Source of the DNA: Flavobacteriales bacterium | GTDB taxonomy: Bacteria > Bacteroidota > Bacteroidia > Flavobacteriales > Flavobacteriaceae | DNA length: 64,000 nucleotides | Reading direction: 5' to 3' | Assembly: GCA_026996605.1 (NCBI GenBank) | Contig: JALWLE010000063.1 | Coordinates: 62,001 to 126,000 of the forward strand | Shown here: positions 8,214 to 17,381 of the stretch, piece by piece | Numbering within the stretch: the stretch's first letter is position 1 | How the letters are laid out: the number at the start of each line of letters is the position of its first letter | The notes under the pieces: generated by a model | Seen by the model: only the letters and a program-made list of their open reading frames with translations | What the model was told of the DNA's origin: nothing | Databases searched by the model: none | Translations under genes and position numbers: made by a program

Positions 8214-10424
8214 ATGAAAAAAATTACTTTACTTTTTAGTTTCTTGTTAGCAACATTTAGTTGGCAAGTATCAGCTCAAACTGTTGAGGACAATTTTGAC
8301 AGCTATGCTTCCGGAGATGACCCTACCGGTTGGACCAAGTATCAAACCGAATCTGATGACCCCGGTTTTATAGTCACGGATACACAATCAAATTCTGCAC
8401 CAAACAGTTTGTACCACAATGATGATAATGTGGCGACTGAAAGCACCTCTTGGATTGTAGCCCCGGTTTATGTATCTACCGGTGATGATATGTTAGAATT
8501 TTTCTATCGTCAAAACTATACTTCTTTTGCTTACAATTATTCAGGTGTTTGGTATTCCACTACCGGAAGTGATCCTACTCAAAATCCGGGTGATTGGATG
8601 CAAATAGCCGAGTTTAATGATACGGATCAACCTTATTCCGAAGATACCTGGACGCAGTTTAGACATTTCTTTACAGAAACTGCCGGAACCAATATCTATA
8701 TAGCCTTTAAATACACCGGAGACTATGCTCATGAATTTTACATTGATGATTTTAAAATTGATGTGGCACCGGCTTATTTGAATCCCGAATTTGATTTATC
8801 CTTAACCAATGTTGACTGTGCAAACAGCCAGTTTTCGGTAAATGTTAATGTTACCAATTTGGGGGGTGCCGGCTCTGTCACGGTAGCTGATGATCAAGGT
8901 AGTGCTACACAACAATTATCTGCTCCCGGTTCTGTAACCTTCGGACCTTATGCAGATGGCACCAATGTGACTTTTACGGTAACCAATGATGATGATACTT
9001 CATTTGTCTCAACAAATAGTATTTCTTATACTTGCCCTGCAAACAATGATGATTGTTACAACGCCATGGATTTGACGGTTTACGATATGGGTATGGGTGC
9101 CGGAAACGAAACTGTAATTGATGCAGCCAACTTTACGGATAGCGGTATGCATCCTAGTTGTGACGATGTAGGAACTAACATTGATATGTGGTTTAAGGTA
9201 ACCGTGCCTGCCGGAGAAACCGGATTTAAAGCCATTTATTCCGGTGATAAAGCCGATAAAGTAGAAGCAGCACTTTGGGATGGTTGTGGTGGAAACGAAT
9301 TAGCTTGTTTAGCTTCTTCATCTAATGCTTATCACACTTTTACAGGTTTGACTGCCGGTACAACCTATTATTTACAATTATGGTTAGATGATTTTAATTC
9401 TGGAATTTTCAATGTTGTTCTTGAAAAATTACCACCTGCTCCAAACTGTGCAGATAATCCGACGCCAGCCGATGGTGCTACGGCTGTGGCTTTAACCGGT
9501 CCTTTAAGTGCGCCACAAGTGACTTTGGATTGGTCTGACCCTACCACAGGCCCAACTCCTGACAGCTATCATGTTTATTTAGGGACATCTCCGGGCAATT
9601 ATACAGCTGATGGAATTTTAACTACGCATCCTATTACTTTAACCAATGCTGCTGAAAACACAACATATTATTGGAAAGTTGTGCCAATTTCAGGTGGAAG
9701 TGAAGCCTCAGGATGCCCCGAATGGTCATTTACAACAGGTTCTTTACCGGCTCCTGTTGCCAATAGTGATTGTTCAGGTGCCGTTGCTTTAAATGTTGAT
9801 GCAAGTGCTTGTGCCACGCCTACTGTTGCTGACAACTCCGTTGCTTTAGATTCCGGCGAAGCAGCACCTACTTGTGCTAACTATTCAGGTGGTGATCTGT
9901 GGTTTATCATAACAGTTCCAGCCAGTGGTGCCATAACTATTGAAACTTCAGAAGTTACAGGTAGTAATTTAACTGATACCGGAATGGCTGTTTATAGCGG
10001 TACGTGCGGTAATTTAACTGAAATCGATTGTAATGATGATGGCGGTGCAAGTACTTTCTCAAAAATTGAATTAACCGGTCAAAATGCCGGTGATGTCCTA
10101 TATGTTAGAGTTTGGGAATATGGCAATGATACTTTTGGTGAATTCAACATCTGTGCATGGGATCCTAATCCTCAAGCCATTTCCGAAAACCAAATCGCAG
10201 GATTTAAATTCTATCCAAATCCTGTTAACCATACTTTAAACTTGTCTGCCAAAGACAATATTGAAGTTATCAGCATTTCTAATGTTATGGGACAAGAAGT
10301 ACTACGTTTGGCACCAAATGCAACTGAAATAAAAGTTGACATGAGCCAATTACAAAACGGTATCTACTTTGTGAAAGCACAAGTTAACGGAGAATTAACT
10401 GCTTTTAAAGTCATAAAAAAATAA
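8214..10424 (+). CDS. Multidomain secreted adhesin-like protein with T9SS sorting domain
   Basis: 736 residues from ATG 8214, chosen because MKKITLLFSFLLATFSWQVSAQ is a complete signal peptide; an in-frame TTG 27 bp upstream lies in promoter-like sequence. Residues about 25-185 resemble a choice-of-anchor/cleaved-adhesin jelly roll (NFDSYASGDDPTGW, FYIDDFKIDVAP). Two later modules each contain paired Cys and resemble pre-peptidase C-terminal beta sandwiches (DMWFKVTVPAGETGFKAIYS; DLWFIITVPASGAITIETS). An FnIII-like module lies between them (TYYWKVVPISGG). The end is a T9SS type A domain (FKFYPNPVNHTLNLS, LQNGIYFVKAQVNG). No catalytic residues are evident. A -7-like TAAATTTG at 8182-8189 lies 24 bp before the start, without a good -33 box. 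Confidence 0.86.
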   Translation: MKKITLLFSFLLATFSWQVSAQTVEDNFDSYASGDDPTGWTKYQTESDDPGFIVTDTQSNSAPNSLYHNDDNVATESTSWIVAPVYVSTGDDMLEFFYRQNYTSFAYNYSGVWYSTTGSDPTQNPGDWMQIAEFNDTDQPYSEDTWTQFRHFFTETAGTNIYIAFKYTGDYAHEFYIDDFKIDVAPAYLNPEFDLSLTNVDCANSQFSVNVNVTNLGGAGSVTVADDQGSATQQLSAPGSVTFGPYADGTNVTFTVTNDDDTSFVSTNSISYTCPANNDDCYNAMDLTVYDMGMGAGNETVIDAANFTDSGMHPSCDDVGTNIDMWFKVTVPAGETGFKAIYSGDKADKVEAALWDGCGGNELACLASSSNAYHTFTGLTAGTTYYLQLWLDDFNSGIFNVVLEKLPPAPNCADNPTPADGATAVALTGPLSAPQVTLDWSDPTTGPTPDSYHVYLGTSPGNYTADGILTTHPITLTNAAENTTYYWKVVPISGGSEASGCPEWSFTTGSLPAPVANSDCSGAVALNVDASACATPTVADNSVALDSGEAAPTCANYSGGDLWFIITVPASGAITIETSEVTGSNLTDTGMAVYSGTCGNLTEIDCNDDGGASTFSKIELTGQNAGDVLYVRVWEYGNDTFGEFNICAWDPNPQAISENQIAGFKFYPNPVNHTLNLSAKDNIEVISISNVMGQEVLRLAPNATEIKVDMSQLQNGIYFVKAQVNGELTAFKVIKK

Positions 10425-10440
10425 ACTTTAATAAGTTTAT

Positions 10441-10475
10441 AAAAAAAGTCGCTCAAAATGGGCGGCTTTTTTTAT
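10441..10475. terminator. Bidirectional terminator between convergent genes
   Basis: AAAAAAAGTCGCTC at 10441-10454 pairs (with G-U pairs) with GGGCGGCTTTTTTT at 10460-10473. A and T runs flank both sides, so it can stop transcripts of the adhesin (plus) and of the NadR-like kinase gene (minus). Confidence 0.85.
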
Positions 10476-10478
10476 AAA

Positions 10479-11060
10479 TTACATTTTCTTTTTTAAAAGC
10501 TTATCGACATACTTGACTGCTTTTTGTAAACGTTCTTTTTTATTGCCCTTTAAAATAATGTATTTCTTACCGTGTTCATCCAATGCTTTTTTAAAGGCAT
10601 TAAACATTTCCTCGCGTTGGGTTGGACGGTCACGTAAATCGTCTGCTTCCCAAGGCACATCAATATAGGTTAAAAAGTACAGGTCATAGTCATTATTACG
10701 AGCAGCCTCATCCAGTAATGGATCGACATAACCGCCATAATATTCTTTGGAATAAACTTTGGTTTCGAGCAAATCGGTATCGCAAAACAAAATATCTGTG
10801 GCTTTTTGAGCCAAATCGTTTTCCAATGCCATTTGTCCTATGGCTATGGGGATTAAATCTTTTTGCTCGCAAGTGCGTCGTTCATTATTCCAGACGTTTT
10901 GCAAATAATCGCGGGCGTATTCCGGCACCCAAACGGTATTATAATGTCGTGCTAATTGCTGCGATAAGGTTGTCTTACCGGTCGATTCCGGTCCAAACAT
11001 CACCACTTTAATGACATCTGAAGGTTTTTGTTTGAGTTGTTCTCTTATAGATTTGTTCAT
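10479..11060 (-). CDS. NadR-type ribosylnicotinamide kinase-like ATPase
   Basis: 193 residues from ATG at 11060. This start is preferred because it overlaps the pnuC stop as ATGA, a classic coupling signal. The P-loop GPESTGKTT is at residues about 22-30, followed by VPEYARDYL, which is typical of the C-terminal kinase domain of NadR. No N-terminal adenylyltransferase or HTH domain is present, so this is the stand-alone kinase form seen widely in Bacteroidota. The expected reaction is ATP-dependent phosphorylation of nicotinamide riboside to NMN in the cytoplasm. Pairing with PnuC supports this: phosphorylation traps the imported riboside. It is downstream of pnuC in a two-gene operon. Confidence 0.88.
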   Translation of the reverse strand: MNKSIREQLKQKPSDVIKVVMFGPESTGKTTLSQQLARHYNTVWVPEYARDYLQNVWNNERRTCEQKDLIPIAIGQMALENDLAQKATDILFCDTDLLETKVYSKEYYGGYVDPLLDEAARNNDYDLYFLTYIDVPWEADDLRDRPTQREEMFNAFKKALDEHGKKYIILKGNKKERLQKAVKYVDKLLKKKM

Positions 11061-11776
11061 AAGGTGTTTTCTATTTTTTCTTTTTGCATTAATTTTTGCC
11101 ACTGTTTATAACCTTGAAAAGCCAAAATTAAAAAAATAAAATATTGTATGCCTGTAAAACCATAGCCTTTTATAAAGTATAACGGCACAGATATAATATT
11201 AACAGCTATCCAAAAAATCCAACTTTCCAGTTTTTTGTTAGCCATGAGCCACATAGCAGCAAAAGCGGCACCGGTAGTAAAAGTATCGAGGAAAGGGGTG
11301 ATTTTTTTGATTTCAGCTAATTTACCGGTAGATAAATGTTGCCATGCGTAACTTATACTATCTTTAAAGTTCAGTTCGTTAGGCATCACATTATAATGTC
11401 GATATACCCAAATGACGAAAGCCGATGTAAAGATAAAAATTCCCAGTGCTAATAAGTAATCTTTTTTTGAACTTTTGGTTATAGGAATGTGTTTTTTGCT
11501 TTTTTCATCAACCACACGACTCCAGACCCACCAACCATAAATACTCATCAAAGTATAATAGATATTGATGATTAAATCACCATACATTTGCCATTTGCTC
11601 AACAGATACACATACAATGCCGTGCTGATGATACCGGTAGGATATACCAAAATATTTTCTTTTTTGGCAAATAAGACACTGGCAATACCAAAAGCCATTG
11701 CCACAAATTCAATAATGATGTAGATAACCGGTGTATGTTCGTAAGGGGCAGTAAAAAAGTGTATGAGATCTTGCAT
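11057..11776 (-). CDS. pnuC: Nicotinamide riboside/mononucleotide transporter PnuC
   Basis: 239 residues with about seven hydrophobic spans and the family signature around YTLMSIYGWWVWSRV. The C-terminal half contains TFTTGAAFAAMWLMANKKLESW and a final span FIFLILAFQGYKQW, both typical of PnuC. The protein mediates facilitated uptake of nicotinamide riboside across the inner membrane for NAD salvage. The stop overlaps the start of the NadR-type kinase by 4 bp, so transporter and trapping kinase are translationally coupled. A minus-strand -7-like TATTTTTG (plus-strand coordinates 11793-11800) lies 16 bp upstream of the start. No riboswitch-like fold was noticed in the short leader, so NAD or riboside is preferred over thiamine as substrate context. 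Confidence 0.93.
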   Translation of the reverse strand: MQDLIHFFTAPYEHTPVIYIIIEFVAMAFGIASVLFAKKENILVYPTGIISTALYVYLLSKWQMYGDLIINIYYTLMSIYGWWVWSRVVDEKSKKHIPITKSSKKDYLLALGIFIFTSAFVIWVYRHYNVMPNELNFKDSISYAWQHLSTGKLAEIKKITPFLDTFTTGAAFAAMWLMANKKLESWIFWIAVNIISVPLYFIKGYGFTGIQYFIFLILAFQGYKQWQKLMQKEKIENTL

Positions 11777-11963
11777 GCTTTAAATTTGGTTTCAAAAATA
11801 ATATAATTTCTAATTTTATATAAAAAAATGATAAGAAGTTTCTAAAAGTTGTACAAATGGGTGTGCAATATTAATATTGAAAAAAATGAATCTACCTCTA
11901 CAAAATTAACTTATACCAACTTTGTGTTTAAGAAAAATTTTTTATTTTTACATAAAAAATATC

Positions 11964-13328
11964 ATGAAAATTACGATACTTCTCAATGGTCTTTTATTTC
12001 TTTTATCCAGTTTTGTTTATGCGCAACAAACTTACGTTCCGGATGATAATTTTGAAAATTATCTTGAAACTCATGATGCACAAGGTCATACAGTACAATT
12101 AGGTGATCCTAATAGTATGGGTAATGGTATTGCAAATGATAATTATGTTTTGACTTCAAGAATTAGTAATGTTAGCGTATTAAATGTAGAAGGTCAAAAT
12201 ATATCTGATTTAACCGGTATAGAAGGTTTTCAAAATTTACAAATACTGGATTGTTCCAACAATCAGTTAACAAGTTTGGATGTAACCCAAAACACGGCTC
12301 TGCAACAACTAAATTGCAGTTTTAATCAATTATCAAACTTAGATATTAGTCAAAATACGGCTTTGCAATATCTTAGATGTCATAACAATCAACTTAATAG
12401 TTTAATTACAACACAAAATCCGGATTTACAAATACTCTGGTGCGATTATAATCAATTAAATAGTCTGAATGTTACACAAAATACATCATTGCAAAAATTA
12501 TCGTGTGGCAATAATCAGTTAACAAGTTTAGACGTTACACAAAATCCGGCACTAGAAGACTTTAGTTGTAATAATAATCAATTAATATATTTAGATGTTA
12601 CACAAAATATCAATTTACAGCAACTTTTATGTTCCAACAATCAATTAACAGATTTGGATATTTCACAAAATATAGCTCTGCAAGACTTAGGTTGTTCTTA
12701 AAACCATTTGACAAATATAGATTTAACATATAATACGGCTTTAACGGGTATAGGTTGTCATGATAATCAACTAACCGGTTTAGATGTGACACAAAATACA
12801 CTTTTACGATATGTAGAATGCTATAACAATCAAATAACAAGCCTTGACTTTACTCAAAATCCGGATTTGGTATGGCTTCTTTGTCAAAATAACAGTTTAA
12901 CAGATTTAGACATTAGAAATGGAAATAATGCTAATTTTTGGTATTTTAATGCCATAGATAATCCCGATCTTACCTGTGTATTTATTGATGACGAAGTGCT
13001 TATGAGCAACAACTGGGCAAATGCCATTGATACTACAGCTACATATGTAGAGACTCAGGCAGAATGTGATGCTTTAAGCTTGTCAGATGAGATATCTCAA
13101 ATAGCAGTTGAAATCTATCCTAATCCTGTGTCAAAAGTATTAAATATCTCATCGGATAAAAATGCTACTATCACTATCATTAATATGGCAGGACAGCAAG
13201 TGATAAAAACAAAATTTATAGGCAAAAAACATATATCTATTCCCGTTGAAAACCTTCAAACCGGAATATACCTGCTTATTTATAAAACCCAATCAAATAT
13301 TTATCATTATCAATTTGTTAAAAAATAA
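11964..13328 (+). pseudogene. Leucine-rich-repeat T9SS protein interrupted by an in-frame TAA
   Basis: One reading frame from ATG 11964 to the TAA ending at 13328 is broken only by TAA at 12699-12701 (codon 246). Before it: signal peptide (LLFLLSSFVYAQQ), a flavobacterial N-terminal cap (YVPDDNFENYLE) and 21-residue LRRs of the form LQxLxCSNNQLTxLDVTQN. After it the same LRR continues (NHLTNIDLTYNTALTGIGC), ending in a T9SS type A domain (VEIYPNPVSKVLNIS, LQTGIYLLIYKTQ). The stop sits where other repeats have N, Y, F or D before the N of NQL, so one substitution such as TAT to TAA would explain it. The truncated product would lack the secretion signal. Alternatives are a base-calling error or read-through. 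Confidence 0.85.
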
Positions 13329-13414
13329 GAATATTAATAATTATAGATTAAAAAATAAGAATTGTAAGCCAAAAAAACTTACCTTAGGTGTCAGTTTAAC
13401 AAAAATACACAATT

Positions 13415-15325
13415 ATGATACCAAAAATTTCAACATTAAGCGGCTATTTGCATGAATATCAGAAAAGTGTCGCTAATCCGGTAGGATTCTGGTCAAATAT
13501 CGCCGAAACTTTTTATTGGCGTAAACCTTGGACTAAAACTCTAAAATGGGATTTTAATGAACCCAAAGTAGAATGGTTTATTGATGGTAAACTCAATATT
13601 ACCGAAAATATTTTTGAACGCAACTTGTTTTTAAGAGGCGATCAAAAAGCCATTATTTGGGAACCCAATGATCCCAATGAAGCATCAAAGTCTTATACTT
13701 ACAGAGAACTGTATGAAGAAGTCAACAAATTTGCCAATGTTTTAAAAAGTTTAGGCGTTAAAAAGGGGGATAGAGTCGCTATTTATTTACCTATGATTCC
13801 CGAATTAGCCATTGCCATGTTAGCATGTGCTCGTATCGGGGCTATTCATTCTATTGTATTTGCCGGTTTTTCCGCCAAAGCCTTAGCTGATAGAAATAAC
13901 GACGCACAAGCCAAAGTTTTGATTACGGCTGACGGCGGTTATCGCGGCAAAAAGACTATTCCGTTGAAAGAGACTTCCGATGAAGCCTTAACTATGTCCG
14001 ATTCCATTGAAAAAATGGTAGTGGTAAAACGCACCGGCGAACCGGTTACTATGCAAGAAGGTCGTGACTTATGGTGGCACGATTTGATGAAAGATGCATC
14101 ACCAGAAGCCAAACCTGAAATTATGGATGCCGAAGATCCGCTTTTTATTTTATATACCAGTGGTTCGACCGGTAAACCCAAAGGTGTATTGCATACAACA
14201 GGCGGTTATATGGTTTATTCGGCTTTTACTTTTAAAAATGTATTCCAATACCGTCCTAATGATATTTATTTTTGTGCTGCTGACATCGGTTGGATAACCG
14301 GACATTCTTACATCATTTACGGACCCTTGCTTGAAGGCGCCACCAGTATTATGTTTGAGGGCATTCCAACCTATCCTTCACCTGATAGGTATTGGCAAAT
14401 CATTGAAAAGTATGAGGTTAATGAGTTTTATACATCACCAACGGCTATAAGAGCTTTATTAGCAGAAGGCGAAAAATGGGTTGATGATTACGAAATGCCG
14501 ACATTAAGAGTCTTAGGAACTGTCGGTGAGCCGATTAATGAAGAAGCATGGCACTGGTATCATGACCATGTCGGTAAAGGACGTTGTCCAATTGTCGATA
14601 CGTGGTGGCAAACCGAAACCGGTGGTATTATGATTAGTCCGTTAGCCGGTATTATTCCGACCAAACCGGCTTATGCCACTCTACCCTTACCCGGTATCCG
14701 CCCGGTGATAGTTGATGGCGATGGTAAAAAAATGTATGGCAAAAATATAGAAGGTAATTTGTGTATAGAGTTTCCTTGGCCCGGTATGGCACGAACGCTA
14801 TGGGGCGATCATGCGAGATACAAGCAAGCTTACTTTTCTACCTTCCCCGGATTATATTTCACGGGAGATGGCGTCAAGCGCGATGAAGACGGTTATTATA
14901 GAATTTTAGGACGTATCGATGACGTAATTAATGTTTCCGGTCATAGATTAGGAACTGCCGAAATTGAAAATGCTTTGAATGAACACCCGTTAGTTGCAGA
15001 ATCCGCCGTAGTAGGTATGCCGCATCCTATCAAAGGGCAAGGTATTTATGCCTACGTGGTGGCGCCGGATAAACCCGATGATTTAGATGACGAGTTGCGT
15101 AACTCATTAATCAAAGCCGTGTCTAAACTCATTAGTCCCATTGCCAAACCGGATCAAATTCAGTTTGTCAAAGGACTACCCAAAACCCGTAGCGGTAAGA
15201 TTATGCGCCGTATTTTGCGTAAAATTGTAGAAGGCTCAACCAATTTTGGTGACACATCTACGCTTACCAATCCGGAAATTGTCGAGGAAATCATCGAAGG
15301 ATATAATGTGTTAAATAAAAAATAG
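13415..15325 (+). CDS. acs: Acetyl-CoA synthetase
   Basis: 636 residues, close to the usual 630-660. The AMP-binding core motif YTSGSTGKPKGVLHTTGGY is intact, followed by WWQTETGG and the adenylate-forming hinge YFTGDGVKRDEDGYYRILGR. The C-terminal RSGKIMRRILRKI carries the catalytic lysine that is regulated by acetylation in many bacteria. The enzyme activates acetate with ATP and CoA through acetyl-AMP, in the cytoplasm, feeding the TCA cycle. ATG at 13415 is 86 bp after the LRR pseudogene; the gap shows no clear promoter. It ends in a shared bidirectional terminator facing greA. Confidence 0.97.
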   Translation: MIPKISTLSGYLHEYQKSVANPVGFWSNIAETFYWRKPWTKTLKWDFNEPKVEWFIDGKLNITENIFERNLFLRGDQKAIIWEPNDPNEASKSYTYRELYEEVNKFANVLKSLGVKKGDRVAIYLPMIPELAIAMLACARIGAIHSIVFAGFSAKALADRNNDAQAKVLITADGGYRGKKTIPLKETSDEALTMSDSIEKMVVVKRTGEPVTMQEGRDLWWHDLMKDASPEAKPEIMDAEDPLFILYTSGSTGKPKGVLHTTGGYMVYSAFTFKNVFQYRPNDIYFCAADIGWITGHSYIIYGPLLEGATSIMFEGIPTYPSPDRYWQIIEKYEVNEFYTSPTAIRALLAEGEKWVDDYEMPTLRVLGTVGEPINEEAWHWYHDHVGKGRCPIVDTWWQTETGGIMISPLAGIIPTKPAYATLPLPGIRPVIVDGDGKKMYGKNIEGNLCIEFPWPGMARTLWGDHARYKQAYFSTFPGLYFTGDGVKRDEDGYYRILGRIDDVINVSGHRLGTAEIENALNEHPLVAESAVVGMPHPIKGQGIYAYVVAPDKPDDLDDELRNSLIKAVSKLISPIAKPDQIQFVKGLPKTRSGKIMRRILRKIVEGSTNFGDTSTLTNPEIVEEIIEGYNVLNKK

Positions 15326-15346
15326 ATTTTCAATATCTGTAAAAAA

Positions 15347-15386
15347 CAAAAAGCCAAAGCGGTTCGCTTTGGCTTTTTGTTTTTTT
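15347..15386. terminator. Bidirectional terminator between acs and greA
   Basis: CAAAAAGCCAAAGCG at 15347-15361 pairs perfectly with CGCTTTGGCTTTTTG at 15365-15379 around a 3-nt loop, with T-rich sequence after it and A-rich sequence before it. It serves both converging genes. Confidence 0.93.
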
Positions 15387-15396
15387 GATAAAAATA

Positions 15397-15870
15397 TTAT
15401 CTGGTAATTTCCAAAATTTCCAATTGTAATTTTCCAGCAGGCACATCAATCTCAGCTATATCACCGACTGATTTACCCAGTAATCCTTTACCAATTGGTG
15501 ATTCGACTGATATTTTACCTTGCAAAGGGTCAGCTTCATTAGCAGAAACCAACGTATAAGTTTTTTCTTTTTTGGTTTTCAAATTTTTGATTTTAACGGT
15601 TGAAAAAATCAAAACTTTGGATGTGTCCAAATCTTTATCATCTAAAATACGAGCATTGGCAAGCGTCATTTGTAGTTCTTGAATTTTATTATTCACCCGG
15701 ACTTGCTCTTCCTTAGCAGCGTGATATTCCGCATTTTCTGACAAATCACCTTTGTCGCGCGCTTCGGCAATACGTTTGGTGATTTCAGGCATCTCGGTAT
15801 ATTTTAAATATTCCAATTCCTTTTTTAAATTTTCAAGTCCTTCCGGTGTTAAATAAATTATCTTACTCAT
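15397..15870 (-). CDS. greA: Transcription elongation factor GreA
   Basis: 157 residues from ATG at 15870, chosen because MSKIIYLTPEGLENLKKELE is the standard N-terminus. Upstream in-frame codons add only an unlikely hydrophobic tail. The coiled-coil finger holds ARDKGDLSENAEYHAAKEEQ, including the acidic tip residues that stimulate RNA cleavage by RNA polymerase. The C-terminal domain has SPIGKGLLGKSVGD. GreA rescues backtracked polymerase by inserting through the secondary channel. It is a single gene converging on acs. Confidence 0.96.
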   Translation of the reverse strand: MSKIIYLTPEGLENLKKELEYLKYTEMPEITKRIAEARDKGDLSENAEYHAAKEEQVRVNNKIQELQMTLANARILDDKDLDTSKVLIFSTVKIKNLKTKKEKTYTLVSANEADPLQGKISVESPIGKGLLGKSVGDIAEIDVPAGKLQLEILEITR

Positions 15871-16069
15871 AATCAAATATTTTAAAAAAATAATAAAAAA
15901 TATTTCCCACCAAAGCAACATCGGCAGGAAATCATTGACAAAGATACAAAATTTTATATGGCTTTGTCAAGTATTCGTAAATATCCCCTTTAAATTGGAT
16001 GTTAAAATCCATCAAAAAAATCGCTTATGACCGGTAATTCCATATCTTTGCGGTCTAATATATTAATGT

Positions 16070-17377
16070 ATGAAAGTTAAGCCAAGTGGTAAAAAAATAA
16101 ACATCATTACATTGGGCTGCTCCAAAAACGTTTATGATAGCGAAAATTTGATGGGACAATTAGCCTACAATGGTTATGATGTTACCCATAATGCCGATTC
16201 AGGAGATATTGTCATTATCAACACCTGCGGTTTTATCCACGATGCTAAACAAGAGTCTATTGATACCATATTGGCGGCTATCAAGGATAAAGAAGCCGGT
16301 TATATTGAAAAAGTATATGTTACCGGTTGTTTAAGTGAGCGTTATAAAGATGTTTTGCCAGTAGAAATTCCGGAAGTGGATCAGTATTTTGGCACTCACG
16401 ACATGATTAGCTTGCTAAAAACTTTTAATGTCGATTACAAACACGAATTAATAGGAGAACGTCAATTGACGACGCCTGAACATTATGCCTATTTAAAAAT
16501 ATCGGAAGGCTGTGATCGCAGTTGCTCGTTTTGTGCCATACCCTTGATTCGTGGTAAACATATCTCTCGCAGTATCGAAAGTTTGGTATTGGAAGCTGAA
16601 AAATTAGCGGCAAAAGGAGTCAAAGAATTGATACTTATTGCACAAGATTTAACCTTTTACGGATTAGATATTTATGGCGAACGCCGGTTAAACGATTTGC
16701 TCAAAGCTTTGGTCAAAGTAGAAGGTATTGAATGGATACGCTTACATTATGCCTTCCCGACCGGCTTTCCGGAAGAAGTCATTGAAACCATTGCACGAGA
16801 AGATAAAATTTGTAAATATTTGGATATGCCCTTACAACATATCAACAATGATATTCTCCAATCGATGCGACGGGGTCATACGCGACAAAAAACCGAAGAT
16901 TTAATCAAAAAACTGCGACAACAAGTGCCTAATGTGGCTATTCGTACGACTTTGATTGTCGGTTATCCGGGCGAAACCGAAGCAAAATTTGAAGAACTCA
17001 AACAGTGGGTTGCCGAAACCAAGTTTGATCGGTTGGGTGTGTTTACCTATTCGCATGAAGAAAATACACATGCCGGTAAATTGGTTGACGATGTGCCGGA
17101 TGATATCAAACAGCAACGTGTAGAAGAGATTATGAGCTTGCAAGAGCAAATTTCTTTTGAAAAAAATCAAACTAAAATAGGCAACATTTATAAATGTTTA
17201 TTTGACAAAAAAGAAGGAAACTTTTATGTCGGCAGAACTGAATATGACAGTCCAGAAGTAGATAACGAAGTCAAGGTTGACGCTAGTAAATTTCATATTG
17301 AGCCGGGAAAATTTATCGACATTAAAATAACCGATGCCGAAGCTTTTGATTTATATGGTGAACCGGTAAAAAATTGA
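16070..17377 (+). CDS. rimO: Ribosomal protein uS12 methylthiotransferase RimO
   Basis: 435 residues, full length. The N-terminal UPF0004 domain has Cys ligands in LGCSKNVYDSE, NTCGF and TGCLSERY. The radical-SAM motif CDRSCSFCAIP binds the second 4Fe-4S cluster. A C-terminal TRAM domain closes the protein. RimO methylthiolates the conserved Asp of ribosomal protein S12. A -7-like TATCTTTG at 16043-16050 lies 19 bp before ATG 16070, without a good -33 box. The next gene begins 4 bp after the stop, so the T9SS protein downstream is probably co-transcribed, though no functional link is known. Confidence 0.96.
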   Translation: MKVKPSGKKINIITLGCSKNVYDSENLMGQLAYNGYDVTHNADSGDIVIINTCGFIHDAKQESIDTILAAIKDKEAGYIEKVYVTGCLSERYKDVLPVEIPEVDQYFGTHDMISLLKTFNVDYKHELIGERQLTTPEHYAYLKISEGCDRSCSFCAIPLIRGKHISRSIESLVLEAEKLAAKGVKELILIAQDLTFYGLDIYGERRLNDLLKALVKVEGIEWIRLHYAFPTGFPEEVIETIAREDKICKYLDMPLQHINNDILQSMRRGHTRQKTEDLIKKLRQQVPNVAIRTTLIVGYPGETEAKFEELKQWVAETKFDRLGVFTYSHEENTHAGKLVDDVPDDIKQQRVEEIMSLQEQISFEKNQTKIGNIYKCLFDKKEGNFYVGRTEYDSPEVDNEVKVDASKFHIEPGKFIDIKITDAEAFDLYGEPVKN

Positions 17378-17381
17378 ACAG

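Noticed and set aside
10479-11102. Longer N-terminus for the NadR-type kinase
   Set aside because: The extra codons lie inside pnuC; the ATGA overlap at 11057-11060 marks the start.
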